This document shows, piece by piece, positions 1 through 8,040 of a stretch of DNA of 64,000 nucleotides. The first letter of the stretch is position 1; every line of letters begins with the position of its first letter. Under the pieces are notes generated by a model. It had not been told where the DNA came from, searched no databases, and was given only the letters and a program-made list of their open reading frames with translations. The DNA comes from Saprospira grandis. Lineage in GTDB: Bacteria; Bacteroidota; Bacteroidia; Chitinophagales; Saprospiraceae. The stretch spans positions 1,652,501-1,716,500 of the forward strand of contig NZ_CP110854.1 in assembly GCF_027594745.1 (NCBI RefSeq). Direction: 5' to 3'. The position numbers and the translations under genes were made by a program.

Positions 1-534
1 CCAAAAACCCGCCAAAGCCTGAAACTTGCCATTATTGATATTGATATTTTGCAAACTCGGATTCTCCAACTCCGATAAAATCATCTGCGCCATATCCTGA
101 TCCAAATTATCAATATGGAAATACTGCCGCAAGGCTGTCGTCACCGCAAAAGAATGCCGCCCAACCTCAAAACCGATAGAAGGCCCCAAGGTATAACCCT
201 CCTGATACATCCTCGCCTCATCTTTAGGCTTCTCCCGCAACTGCTGGTCCCGAAACAACTGAAAGTTTCCACTATAAGTACTATCAAATAACGGATTTTT
301 CAACTTACTCAGGTTAAACATGCTGGTATTCAAGCCCAAATAGTTGTTGCTAATATTCACATCAAAACTAAACAGATTGATATCTTGCCGAAACCGACTA
401 TTTACAATATTGGCCGGATTTACAGAAATAGATTGTATGCCCGCATAATTACTGGCATGATAGCCCGTAGATGGCTGCGCCCAAAGCGTTAGACTCAAAA
501 AAAAGAGTCCCAAAAAGGGTAAAATAGTTTTCAT
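1..534 (-). CDS. DUF5723-like outer-membrane protein, 3' part outside window
   Basis: The reading frame is open from an ATG at 534 to the window edge (178 codons seen), so the C-terminus is missing. The product starts with a signal peptide (MKTILPFLGLFFLSLTLWAQ) followed by NYAGIQSISVNPANIVNSR, the kind of opening found in Bacteroidota DUF5723 proteins, which are predicted outer-membrane beta-barrels. The residues after it alternate in beta fashion and are rich in Asn, Gln and aromatics, as in barrel strands. Family membership rests on the N-terminal motif only and is moderately sure. Function is unknown. The gene lies downstream of element E1 and rmuC on the same strand. No convincing promoter was seen in the AT-rich stretch 535-600. 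Confidence 0.75.
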   Translation of the reverse strand, partial: MKTILPFLGLFFLSLTLWAQPSTGYHASNYAGIQSISVNPANIVNSRFRQDINLFSFDVNISNNYLGLNTSMFNLSKLKNPLFDSTYSGNFQLFRDQQLREKPKDEARMYQEGYTLGPSIGFEVGRHSFAVTTALRQYFHIDNLDQDMAQMILSELENPSLQNININNGKFQALAGFW

Positions 535-601
535 AGGGTATTGGTTTTGTTTTCCTTAAAACGAAAAATAACACTAAAAAGTGGCAATACTTTATTTTTT
601 T

Positions 602-723
602 GGGGCCTCCGCTGCGGCTTCGCCTTGCGGCGCTACGTTGCGGGGCTCGCAGGTCTGCTCGGCCCTTCGGCGGCTGCGCCGCCTCGGTCTGGCCTAACGG
701 CCACCCCTCCACATCGCTAGGCC
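602..723 (+). repeat. structured intergenic element E1
   Basis: Fully conserved copy with the core GCTCGCAGGTCTGCTCGG. The closing helix is GGCCT/AGGCC, long-range helix P3 is GGGG (642-645)/CCCC (704-707), and hairpin P5 is GGCGGC-TGC-GCCGCC. It is preceded by a T-tract and fills the gap between rmuC's stop and the upstream side of the gene at 1-534. Confidence 0.85.
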
Positions 724-748
724 AATTTGGCCCTGCTTCGCTCCTCCC

Positions 749-2032
749 CTACAGCTCTTCCTCCTTGCTTTGCATGCTATCGGGCAATTGTCGACTATTT
801 TGGCTTCCCAAACTCCTCAACTTATCGCTTTCATTAATCAGGCTGTTTCTTTGGTCCCGCAAATCATACAGAATTTTATCGTAGTTGTTCTGCACCGTCT
901 TAATTTGTTTCCCCAAGCTCTCTATCTTTTCTACCCAAAGCACAAAGCGATCGTACAAACGCCCCCCCTGCCGAGCAATCTGCTGCGCATTTTCATTTTG
1001 CTGTTCTTGCCGCCAAAGCTGCGCAATGGTCCGCAAACTAACTAATAAGCTACTCGGACTCACCAAGACAATATTTTGCTGCAAAGCATCAAAAAATAAT
1101 TCTTCTTCCTCCTCTAAGGCCAATAAAAAAGCAGGTTCTACGGGAATAAACAAAAGCACATAATCCAAACTGTTCAACTGCGGCAACAACTCATATTTCT
1201 TCTCACTCAAGCCCTTTATATGCTGCTTAATGGCCTGAAGATGCTCTTTTTTGGCCTTGGCCGCCGCGGCAGAACCCTCTTCGGCCTGCATATAGCGCAA
1301 ATAGGCCCGCAAGCTCACCTTAGAGTCCACAATTAATTGCCGATTTTGGGGCAGCTGCACAATGAAATCTGGCTGCCGCTTCCGGCCATCAGGCGTTACA
1401 AAATGGGCCTGCGTCTTTATCATATACCGCTTACTCAAACCCGAAGCCTCAAATAAACGCTCCAAAATCTGCTCGCCCCAATTGCCCTGCAACTTGAGGT
1501 TCCCCTTCAAGGCCTGAGAAAGCTCCTTGGCCTCCTGCCCTATCGTTTGGTTTAAGCTAAACAATTGCCGAAGCTGCTCATCTAGTTGCGCCTGCTTCTG
1601 CTGACTCTGCTGGTGCATCTGTACCAAATCTTGCTCAAAGCGACGCAGTTGCTGCCCCAAGGGCTGCAACAACTGCTGCAACTGCTCCTGACTCTGTGCC
1701 TTTAGCCGCTGCCCCTTTTCTTCCAATAACTGATTGGCCATCTGCTCAAAGCGCAAATACATCTCTTCCTGCAAACGCTGCAACTCCGACTCCTGTGCCT
1801 GACTCTGCTCCCGCAACTGATCAATAAGCGGCTCTTGGGCCGATAGGGCCTTATGCAATTCTAATAACTCCTCGTTCTTTCCCCTCAACTCGGCCTCCTT
1901 TTCTTGCAATAAGGGCAACAACTGCCCCCCACTATCTGGCTGATTAGTCGGCTTTTGCCCCCTTTTCCCCCATAAATGGCCTAAAATAAAGCCCAAAATC
2001 AATCCTGGAGCAAAAAAGATTAGATATTCCAT
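749..2032 (-). CDS. rmuC: DNA recombination protein RmuC
   Basis: The 427-residue product has the RmuC layout: one N-terminal membrane anchor (about residues 4-22), a long Gln/Glu/Leu coiled coil (about 40-170), and then the conserved nuclease-like domain with KLQGNWGEQILERL, a PDFIVQLP segment and VDSKVSLRAYLRY. RmuC proteins are predicted PD-(D/E)XK-fold nucleases that limit recombination at inverted repeats. That link is notable here, where every intergenic gap is rich in inverted repeats, but a functional connection is only a thought. Length is normal for the family. The gene is divergent from rplS and a TATCTTTG box lies just upstream on its strand (2076-2083). E1 follows its stop codon. 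Confidence 0.92.
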   Translation of the reverse strand: MEYLIFFAPGLILGFILGHLWGKRGQKPTNQPDSGGQLLPLLQEKEAELRGKNEELLELHKALSAQEPLIDQLREQSQAQESELQRLQEEMYLRFEQMANQLLEEKGQRLKAQSQEQLQQLLQPLGQQLRRFEQDLVQMHQQSQQKQAQLDEQLRQLFSLNQTIGQEAKELSQALKGNLKLQGNWGEQILERLFEASGLSKRYMIKTQAHFVTPDGRKRQPDFIVQLPQNRQLIVDSKVSLRAYLRYMQAEEGSAAAAKAKKEHLQAIKQHIKGLSEKKYELLPQLNSLDYVLLFIPVEPAFLLALEEEEELFFDALQQNIVLVSPSSLLVSLRTIAQLWRQEQQNENAQQIARQGGRLYDRFVLWVEKIESLGKQIKTVQNNYDKILYDLRDQRNSLINESDKLRSLGSQNSRQLPDSMQSKEEEL

Positions 2033-2075
2033 AAAAATTAGCTATTTTTGCCCTCCATTCTTTTAGTGGGCCAAC

Positions 2076-2108
2076 CAAAGATATTAAAAATCTGAAAGCA
2101 GGCAGCAA
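2076..2108 (-). promoter_or_regulatory. possible Bacteroidota-type promoter for rmuC
   Basis: On the minus strand a TTG (2106-2108) is followed after 22 nt by TATCTTTG (2076-2083), matching the TAnnTTTG -7 box of Bacteroidota. The spacer is slightly longer than usual. It lies about 45 nt upstream of the rmuC start. Confidence 0.4.
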
Positions 2109-2156
2109 CTGGCCCTCATCTAGCACAATTTTGCAATAAAAAAGGCTCCTTTCTTA

Positions 2157-2184
2157 TTGGGAGTTAGATATTTTATTATCTTTG
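2157..2184 (+). promoter_or_regulatory. promoter for rplS (TTG / TAnnTTTG)
   Basis: TTG at 2157-2159 and TATCTTTG at 2177-2184 are separated by 17 nt, matching the Bacteroidota primary-sigma consensus. The box is 43 nt upstream of the rplS start codon. Confidence 0.6.
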
Positions 2185-2227
2185 CCTCGCTTTATAGATA
2201 AAAAACGCTATCAATTATATTTTTGAG

Positions 2228-2641
2228 ATGAAAAACTTGATTCAGTACGTAGAAGAGCAGACAGCCAGAGAGATGAGCCAGTTCGATTATTTCAAGGCTG
2301 GTGATACTGTGTCTGTCACTTATAAAATCATTGAAGGTCAAAAAGAACGGGAACAAACTTTCCGTGGCACCATTATCCAAGTTAAAGGAACTGGTGTTAC
2401 TAAAACTTTCACGATCCGCAAAATCTCGCACGGTGTAGGCATCGAGCGTATCTTCCCTTTCAACTGCCCCACTTTGGTGAGCATCGTGAACCACCAAAAA
2501 GGCCGCGTTCGTCGCGCTCGCCTTTACTACCTTCGCAATGCTATCGGAAAAGCTGGCCGCGTGAAAGAGAAAACTTTTGTTAAGCGTCAAACCGCTGAAG
2601 ATAAAGGTCGTAAGTATAGCTGGACCTTCGGAAACAAATAA
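2228..2641 (+). CDS. rplS: 50S ribosomal protein L19
   Basis: The 137-residue protein is a full-length L19, a 23S rRNA-binding protein of the large subunit at the interface with the 30S. Diagnostic segments are FRGTIIQVKGTGVTKTFTIR, the basic HGVGIERIFPFNCP stretch and GRVRRARLYYLR. The C-terminus is extended by about 20 residues beyond the shortest bacterial L19 proteins, as is common in Bacteroidota. It stands alone, with a good promoter upstream (2157-2184) and its own terminator (2672-2710), so it is probably monocistronic. Codon choice differs from the neighbours: it uses cgt/cgc and ggc/ggt regularly, as expected for a highly expressed gene. Confidence 0.97.
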   Translation: MKNLIQYVEEQTAREMSQFDYFKAGDTVSVTYKIIEGQKEREQTFRGTIIQVKGTGVTKTFTIRKISHGVGIERIFPFNCPTLVSIVNHQKGRVRRARLYYLRNAIGKAGRVKEKTFVKRQTAEDKGRKYSWTFGNK

Positions 2642-2671
2642 GAAGTTTTTCTACTCAAGACTTACTATATC

Positions 2672-2710
2672 AAAGGATTGTTGACTAATTTAGTCAGCAA
2701 TCCTTTTTCT
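2672..2710 (+). terminator. rho-independent terminator after rplS
   Basis: An inverted repeat of about 15 bp (AGGATTGTTGACTAA with its near-perfect complement, one G-T wobble) is followed by TTTTT. Confidence 0.85.
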
Positions 2711-2748
2711 GTTCTCTTTACAGAACCAATACCTATAAGCCCAATAGA

Positions 2749-3933
2749 ATGAACATTAGCTCCCATAAACAACCCCCTAACCTACTTATTGAAAAGAAAT
2801 GGGATAAACAACCTAAACTCTTTGTCTTGGGCTTCCTTTTTTCTAGCTGCCCCTTCCTCCTGCTTTATCTCCCCTTTGCAGAAAATGACCTCCTCAGCCT
2901 TGTTTATTTCTTTATCGCTATTTTTCTTGCTATTGGCGGACTTTGCCTCTACCTCGGCTTTGCTCATCGCCTCAACCGTAGCTTTATTCTAATAGAAAAA
3001 AACCAGCTCTCTAGCTGGAGCAGCCCTCTGCCACTAAGCCCTAAACAGCTCGTTCTCCGCAAGAATGTTCAGCAGGTATATATTCTCCCCAAAGGCCAAA
3101 TAGAAAGCGGCCATTTTATCCTTGCCTACCAAACAACCGATGACTGGCACCGCTTTCTGCTTGGCGACTTTCTAGGGCAAGCCCATAATTACTTTCAACT
3201 CAGCCTCCGTGAAGCCCAAAAACTAGAACAACTCATCGAAGAGTTTTGGGAAATTGAAGATGCTCCCCTTGAAGAAGAGCTCCAAAACCAACAAAAGCGC
3301 TCTAGCCAACTGGAGTCGGCTAGCACTGAACCTCCTCTACAGACTTCTTTAAGCGAGCTGGTCCAAAACCAGAACTACCCCCTCACTATTGACCTCCAAG
3401 AAAATGAGCTCTTTATCCTTAAAACAAGCCCCAAAGATCAACTGCCTATTTTTGCCTATTTTGGATGGGCCTTTGGCCTTATTGGCGTCTTTTCACTACT
3501 AGTTGTGACCGGCTTCCTTCTGCAAGCTTCTCTTAGCAACCTGCTTCCTTTTCTCATCCTAATTTTACCCCTCACCTTTATCGCTGTAGCCATAACTCTT
3601 CTCCGAAAAAACAAACAGGATAAACAAATCAGCCTCCAAATTCATCTTAGCCAAGATAGCCTGAGGGTTCGATACAATGGACAAAAAAGAAAGCAAGAAT
3701 TATCCATCCCCAAAACACAAATTCAAGCCATACTTCCCGACCAACGATCTGGCTACTTTGTTTATGATCGTCAAGGAGGAGGAGAAAGGGTTTCTCATGA
3801 GGAGTATTTCCTCAGCCTTCTCCTTAAGAATCAAGAATACCAAGAAGTTCACGCCCCTTTGGCCCTATCCATCAGCAAAGAAGAAAGCCAGTTTTTAGCC
3901 CAATTGCTACAACAGGCCTTATATCAACTCTAA
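2749..3933 (+). CDS. membrane protein of unknown function, paralogue A
   Basis: I do not recognise a named family. The 394 residues fall into two similar halves. Each half has a hairpin of two membrane helices (about residues 24-75 and 230-282) followed by a soluble, strand-rich part ending in an EAQ/ESQ helix: LREAQKLEQLIEEFWEIEDA in the first half, SKEESQFLAQLLQQAL in the second. The arrangement (TM hairpin plus small beta domain, twice) recalls bacterial PH-like membrane proteins, but this is inference. The next gene is a clear paralogue with the same duplicated layout and starts 10 bp after this stop, so the two are an operon from a tandem duplication. Confidence 0.7.
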   Translation: MNISSHKQPPNLLIEKKWDKQPKLFVLGFLFSSCPFLLLYLPFAENDLLSLVYFFIAIFLAIGGLCLYLGFAHRLNRSFILIEKNQLSSWSSPLPLSPKQLVLRKNVQQVYILPKGQIESGHFILAYQTTDDWHRFLLGDFLGQAHNYFQLSLREAQKLEQLIEEFWEIEDAPLEEELQNQQKRSSQLESASTEPPLQTSLSELVQNQNYPLTIDLQENELFILKTSPKDQLPIFAYFGWAFGLIGVFSLLVVTGFLLQASLSNLLPFLILILPLTFIAVAITLLRKNKQDKQISLQIHLSQDSLRVRYNGQKRKQELSIPKTQIQAILPDQRSGYFVYDRQGGGERVSHEEYFLSLLLKNQEYQEVHAPLALSISKEESQFLAQLLQQALYQL

Positions 3934-3943
3934 CGCTACCCTC

Positions 3944-5191
3944 ATGAATATTCAAAAAACAAATGAAGGCTACCTCATTAGCAACCCCTGGAGCCGCTTC
4001 TCAGGCATTGGCCTCCTCATTTTTGGCCTTATCTGGACCAGCTTCAGCAGCTTTTTCCTATATATAGCCAATAGCCAACTAAAGGATAAGTTTTCGGCCC
4101 TAGATCTCCCCTTTATTATTATGCCTAGCTTTTTTATCCTCATTGGTATTGGCCTGCTTTATACAGCCCTCGGCAATATCCTGAACACCACCAAACTGCA
4201 GCTCTCCAAGGATGAACTCCTTATCTCTAGCGGCCCTATCCCCTGCTTTAATAAAAAACGAATCTGGAAAAATCAGGTCCAACAGATTTTTATCATCGAC
4301 TCTGCTAAGCAAAATAGCAAGGGAGTACTGCCCGCCTATCTCAACCAAGATGGCCAACGCCAATACCTTTTTGGCCAAACCTTCAGCCTGCCCAACCCCT
4401 GCTTTTTAACCCTAGAAGAAGCCCAAACCCTAGAAGAGCTCATCGAAGATTTTTGGGGCATCCAAGATGCTCCCGTTAAAAATGAGTTGCCCAAACACAG
4501 TCCAAATACAGAGATAAAAGAGTTTCCCTACTTTCTGGAAGAAGATGCAAGCGAAAAGAGCCCAGAAATGGAAAGAGCAAACAGCCCTCAAAGCTTCTCT
4601 GACCTGCAGAAATTACTAAAAGCTCGCCCCAATAGCATCCTTACCGACTTTAATCAAGATGGCCTCTTTTTGGTCAAAAGCTGGTATAACCCTATTGGCT
4701 ATTTTCACTTGATTTTTGGCCTTATCTGGACTGGCATCACGGGCAATATTGCCTTTTTTCTCTTCCAGCTTTATCTAGAACAACCCCATAGCATTACACT
4801 CTTCGCCATTGCTTTTCTCATGATTTTTGTCGCTGTTGGCCTCTGGCTCCTTCGCCGTGCCCTGATCAACCTTGTCAATAGTAGCCAGTTTCAGCTAAAT
4901 ACCGATTTCTTCAGCCTCAGACACCGCCCTTTCCGAGCTGGCAAAAAAATCCGTATCCCTATCCAAGATATTGAATACTGGGACTTTGTAGAGGAAAAAG
5001 TAGTTAACAAAACAAAGAATGGAACCTCTATAAGCTATATTTACCCCATTTCGGTCCAACTCCGAAATGGAGAACGCCAACAGCTATTTGATGCTAGCCT
5101 ACTCTCCATTTCTCAAGAAGAAAGCGAATATCTGGTCCAGGTTTTTAATAGCGCCCTGCAGCAAGTTCGTGGCAATGAACAGGAATTTTAG
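3944..5191 (+). CDS. membrane protein of unknown function, paralogue B
   Basis: This 415-residue protein is paralogous to the preceding gene. Shared features are the two TM hairpins (about residues 18-80 and 250-310), the conserved helix LEEAQTLEELIEDFWGIQDA matching LREAQKLEQLIEEFWEIEDA in paralogue A, and a C-terminal SQEESEYLVQVF segment. A charged, Ser/Glu-rich linker of about 40 residues separates the halves. The cytoplasmic parts look like small beta-sandwich or PH-like domains, but the function is unknown. It is probably co-transcribed with paralogue A. It converges on the frameshifted MFS gene, with element E2 between the two stops. Confidence 0.7.
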   Translation: MNIQKTNEGYLISNPWSRFSGIGLLIFGLIWTSFSSFFLYIANSQLKDKFSALDLPFIIMPSFFILIGIGLLYTALGNILNTTKLQLSKDELLISSGPIPCFNKKRIWKNQVQQIFIIDSAKQNSKGVLPAYLNQDGQRQYLFGQTFSLPNPCFLTLEEAQTLEELIEDFWGIQDAPVKNELPKHSPNTEIKEFPYFLEEDASEKSPEMERANSPQSFSDLQKLLKARPNSILTDFNQDGLFLVKSWYNPIGYFHLIFGLIWTGITGNIAFFLFQLYLEQPHSITLFAIAFLMIFVAVGLWLLRRALINLVNSSQFQLNTDFFSLRHRPFRAGKKIRIPIQDIEYWDFVEEKVVNKTKNGTSISYIYPISVQLRNGERQQLFDASLLSISQEESEYLVQVFNSALQQVRGNEQEF

Positions 5192-5209
5192 CGCAGCTAT
5201 ACCGCCTTT

Positions 5210-5321
5210 GGCCTAGCGATGTGCAGCAGTGGCCGAAGGCCAGACCGAGGAGCAAAGCGACGAAGGGCCGAGCAGACCTGCGAGCTGCGAAACGTAGCGC
5301 CTGCCGCAGGCAGGAGGCCCC
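5210..5321 (-). repeat. structured intergenic element E2
   Basis: Closing helix GGCCT/AGGCC; P3 is GCAGC/GCTGC, replacing the GGGG/CCCC of E1 on both arms; P2 hairpin is CCTGCC-TGC-GGCAGG. It sits between convergent stops (5191 and 5334). Confidence 0.85.
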
Positions 5322-5333
5322 AAAAGAAAATAA

Positions 5334-6598
5334 CTACTCCTCCTCTTCTTCGGCAGTTTCTCTTTTGCCCACAATTGGGCCATAATAGGCTCCCAAAATG
5401 CCCGCAGACAAGCCCAAAAAGCCCATAAAAATGAGGAAGCTAAATACCACTTGGCCCTTTTCATGAAAAAAAGGCAGGCTAAATAAGGCCAAAAACCCCA
5501 GCCGAAAAAGCGTATTGCTAATGCCAAAAATGCTATTGGCCCGACCAATCACCTGATTGGGCACCACCTCAAACAAATAAGAAACCCGAATCACACGCAC
5601 CCCCGCATTGGTTAGGCCCAAGAGCAAACTCACGGCCCAAAAGACCCCAACAGAGTAAAACGAAAACATCGCCCCATACTCTAAAAGCGTAATGAGCGTG
5701 AGCAAAATAATCGCCGATAAAAAGCTAAAGCCCTTGAAAATGCGCTGTATGGCCAAACCCGCCAAAACGGCCCCTACCGAATAGAGTACCTCCGAAATGG
5801 CAAAAATACTAGCCACACTATCGCCCTCTCCCGCCAAACACTGCTTGACATAAGTGGGCGAAAGCTCAAAAACATGCAAAAGAACCGTAATAAATACGGC
5901 ATGGGTCAAGACCCCAAACAAAAAGACATAGGGCTCGCCCTTTAGGTAATCCCAACCAATCTTGAGGCGTTGCCAAAGGCTGCCCTTCTCGGCTTCTCTT
6001 AGGGTAAGCGACTCGAACTTCATGAAAAAGATAATCAGTAGGCCCAAGACATAAGTACTGGCATCTAGGGCAAATATTTGAGGGAGCTCCCAGGCCTCAA
6101 AACCCCAATAATCCGCCATTTCGGGGTCCAAGAGCACCGCCGCCGCCCCCCAGCCAAAGCCGAGGCCAACTGCCCCTGTACCTCTAACAAAGAGGCAATT
6201 TTGCTATAATGCTCCCGCTCCGTAATTTCCTGCATAAAGGCATAAAAACAGAGATAATGCAGACTGTAATTCCAGAAGGTCAAGGCAAAAGCCCCCACCG
6301 CAATATAGTTGTTCAGCCCTTGGCTAAACCCTAAAGCCGATAAGGCCGCCAAAGCCAAGGCCATAAAGGCCATCAAGACTAAAAATAGCTTTTTTCGGTC
6401 GTGCTTATCTACCAAACTGCCCGCATAAGGCGCCCAAAATAAGGTCACCAAAGTAATTAGGGTATAGGCCAAGCCAAACCAAGCCGACTGACCGCTTTCG
6501 GCAAAGTAAAGCGGCACCGCTATCATACTAATGCCCTGGGCCACCCCCGAAATAAAATTGGCCCCTAATAATAATCGAATAGCAGATTTGTTTCTCAA
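5334..6598 (-). pseudogene. MFS transporter, disrupted by a frameshift in a C6 run
   Basis: Two overlapping frames together encode one 12-helix major facilitator protein. The N-terminal frame (6598 down to 6065) has helices 1-5 and motif A (AGSLVDKHDRKK). The C-terminal frame (6137 down to 5334) carries the remaining helices. They meet at a run of six C on the plus strand (6146-6151). With seven, the sequence would read ...ASALAGGAAAVLLDPEMADYWG and continue in one frame of about 420 residues. This is either a real loss-of-function or phase-variable run, or a sequencing error. Everything outside the junction looks well conserved, so decay, if real, is recent. The substrate cannot be told from the sequence. 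Confidence 0.8.
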
Positions 6599-6750
6599 AG
6601 CTTTTCTATTTTGTTGCCCCCAAAGGTCCTGAAAAATTAGAGGACTAGCTGCCCCCAGCCTTTAATCTTTTCCTAAGAAATTTGCCCCCAACTCCCCCGC
6701 CCTTTCCTTGCTTTCCAGCCAATTGAATATGAGTTCTTCAACAACTTGAT

Positions 6751-6758
6751 TATCTTTG
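6751..6758 (+). promoter_or_regulatory. TAnnTTTG promoter box upstream of the RluA-type gene
   Basis: TATCTTTG lies 17 nt upstream of the ATG at 6776. The nearest TTG is at 6723-6725 with a 25-nt spacer, so the -33 part is weak. Confidence 0.45.
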
Positions 6759-6775
6759 TGCCCTAAAATAATATC

Positions 6776-7501
6776 ATGCGAGAAGAAAACTATACCGTTA
6801 TCCATGAGGATAACCACCTGATTGCCCTAAATAAACCCGCGGGCTGGTTGGTCCAAGGCGACCAAACTGGCGACCGCCCCCTCTCTGAATATGCCAAAGA
6901 CTATATCAAGTTCCGATACCAAAAACCAGGCGCCGTTTTTCTAGGTGTAATTCACCGTATCGACCGCCCCGTTAGCGGTACGGTCCTCTTTGCCCGCACC
7001 TCTAAGGGCCTCGAAAGAATGAATAAGCTCTTCAAGGAAAGAGCGGTCCAAAAACGCTACCTCGCAATCGTAGAAAAACGCCCCGAGGAGCTATCGGGCA
7101 CCCTCTTGCATTTTATCGCCAAAGATAAAGAACGCAATATCGTTTCGGTCTCTAATACCGCCCGAAATAAACATTATAAGTTCGCTAAACTCGACTACCG
7201 CCTGCTTGGTGGCATCGGAGAGCACCATTTGCTAGAGGTGATTCCACACACGGGCCGCCCCCACCAAATCCGCGCACAACTCGCCCGCATGGGCTGCCCT
7301 ATCCGTGGCGATGTGAAGTATGGCGCAAAAAATAAAAACAAAGATGGCCGCATTCACCTTCATGCCGCCAGCCTTTCGTTTATTCACCCCGTCAAAAAAG
7401 AAGCAATCGATATTTGGGCCCCTATCCCCAATGAGCAGATCTGGAAACTCTTCCAAGATGCCCTAGGCGAAATGCCCGACTATAAAAATGTCATTATCTA
7501 A
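6776..7501 (+). CDS. RluA-family pseudouridine synthase
   Basis: This 241-residue enzyme isomerises uridine to pseudouridine in rRNA or tRNA. The catalytic motif HRIDRPVSGTVLFA is at residues 60-73, with Asp63 as the expected nucleophile. The second conserved block, HTGRPHQIRAQLARMGCPI, is near residue 155. There is no N-terminal S4 domain, so it resembles the short RluA/RluC-type single-domain enzymes. The exact target base cannot be assigned. It is followed after 18 bp by a rhodanese gene on the same strand, so the two are probably co-transcribed from the box at 6751-6758. Confidence 0.92.
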   Translation: MREENYTVIHEDNHLIALNKPAGWLVQGDQTGDRPLSEYAKDYIKFRYQKPGAVFLGVIHRIDRPVSGTVLFARTSKGLERMNKLFKERAVQKRYLAIVEKRPEELSGTLLHFIAKDKERNIVSVSNTARNKHYKFAKLDYRLLGGIGEHHLLEVIPHTGRPHQIRAQLARMGCPIRGDVKYGAKNKNKDGRIHLHAASLSFIHPVKKEAIDIWAPIPNEQIWKLFQDALGEMPDYKNVII

Positions 7502-7519
7502 ACAGCAAAACAAACCACT

Positions 7520-7846
7520 ATGGAGCAGGTAAAAGCCGTTAATGTGCAAGAACTCAAACGGATGCAAGACGATCAATTCGATTTCCAACTCATCGACCTT
7601 CGAGAGGCCGATGAACTCGAGATTTGCCATATCAATGGGACGCATATCCCCCTAGGAGAAATTGATGTCCGCGCCCAAGAAATTGCCCGCGATAAACCCG
7701 TGGTTTTGCACTGCAAAACAGGCCGCCGCTCCTATATGGCCGCCCTCTTCCTACAACAACAACACGGTTTCGATAACCTCTATAGCCTAGATGGGGGCAT
7801 TATCGCCTACGCCAAGGAGATCGATCCCAATATGACCGCTTATTAA
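7520..7846 (+). CDS. rhodanese-like domain protein
   Basis: The 108-residue protein is a single rhodanese domain: LIDLREADELEICHINGTHI at about 24-43, the active-site loop CKTGRRS with Cys65 as the persulfide-carrying residue, and a C-terminal LDGGIIAYAKEID. Such proteins carry sulfane sulfur as a cysteine persulfide. The physiological acceptor is unknown. Length and motif order are complete. It forms a two-gene unit with the pseudouridine synthase. tRNA thiolation is a possible but unproven theme. Element E3 begins within a dozen bases of its stop. Confidence 0.92.
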   Translation: MEQVKAVNVQELKRMQDDQFDFQLIDLREADELEICHINGTHIPLGEIDVRAQEIARDKPVVLHCKTGRRSYMAALFLQQQHGFDNLYSLDGGIIAYAKEIDPNMTAY

Positions 7847-7856
7847 ATTATTTTTT

Positions 7857-7979
7857 GGGGCCTCCGCCTCGCTTCGCTCGTCGGCGCTACGTTTCGCAGC
7901 TCGCAAGTCTGCTCGGCCCTGCGCCGCCAAAGGCGGCTGGGTCTGGCCCTTGCGGGCCACTGCTGCACATCGCTAGGCC
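7857..7979 (+). repeat. structured intergenic element E3
   Basis: Closing helix GGCCT/AGGCC, P3 GCAGC/GCTGC, P5 GCCGCC-AAA-GGCGGC, P6 GGCCC-TTGC-GGGCC. Preceded by a T6 tract. It sits between the rhodanese gene and the FAD oxidoreductase gene, all on the + strand. Confidence 0.85.
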
Positions 7980-8040
7980 GAGGCCCAAGCCTGGCCCCTC
8001 CCCTGCCCCTATTTTATCATTTACTACCTAAATCGTAGTC

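Noticed and set aside
602..723. Small genes inside the GC-rich elements
   Set aside because: Open frames there arise from GC-rich hairpins, differ between copies, and are not preserved: the same element is open in different frames and strands.
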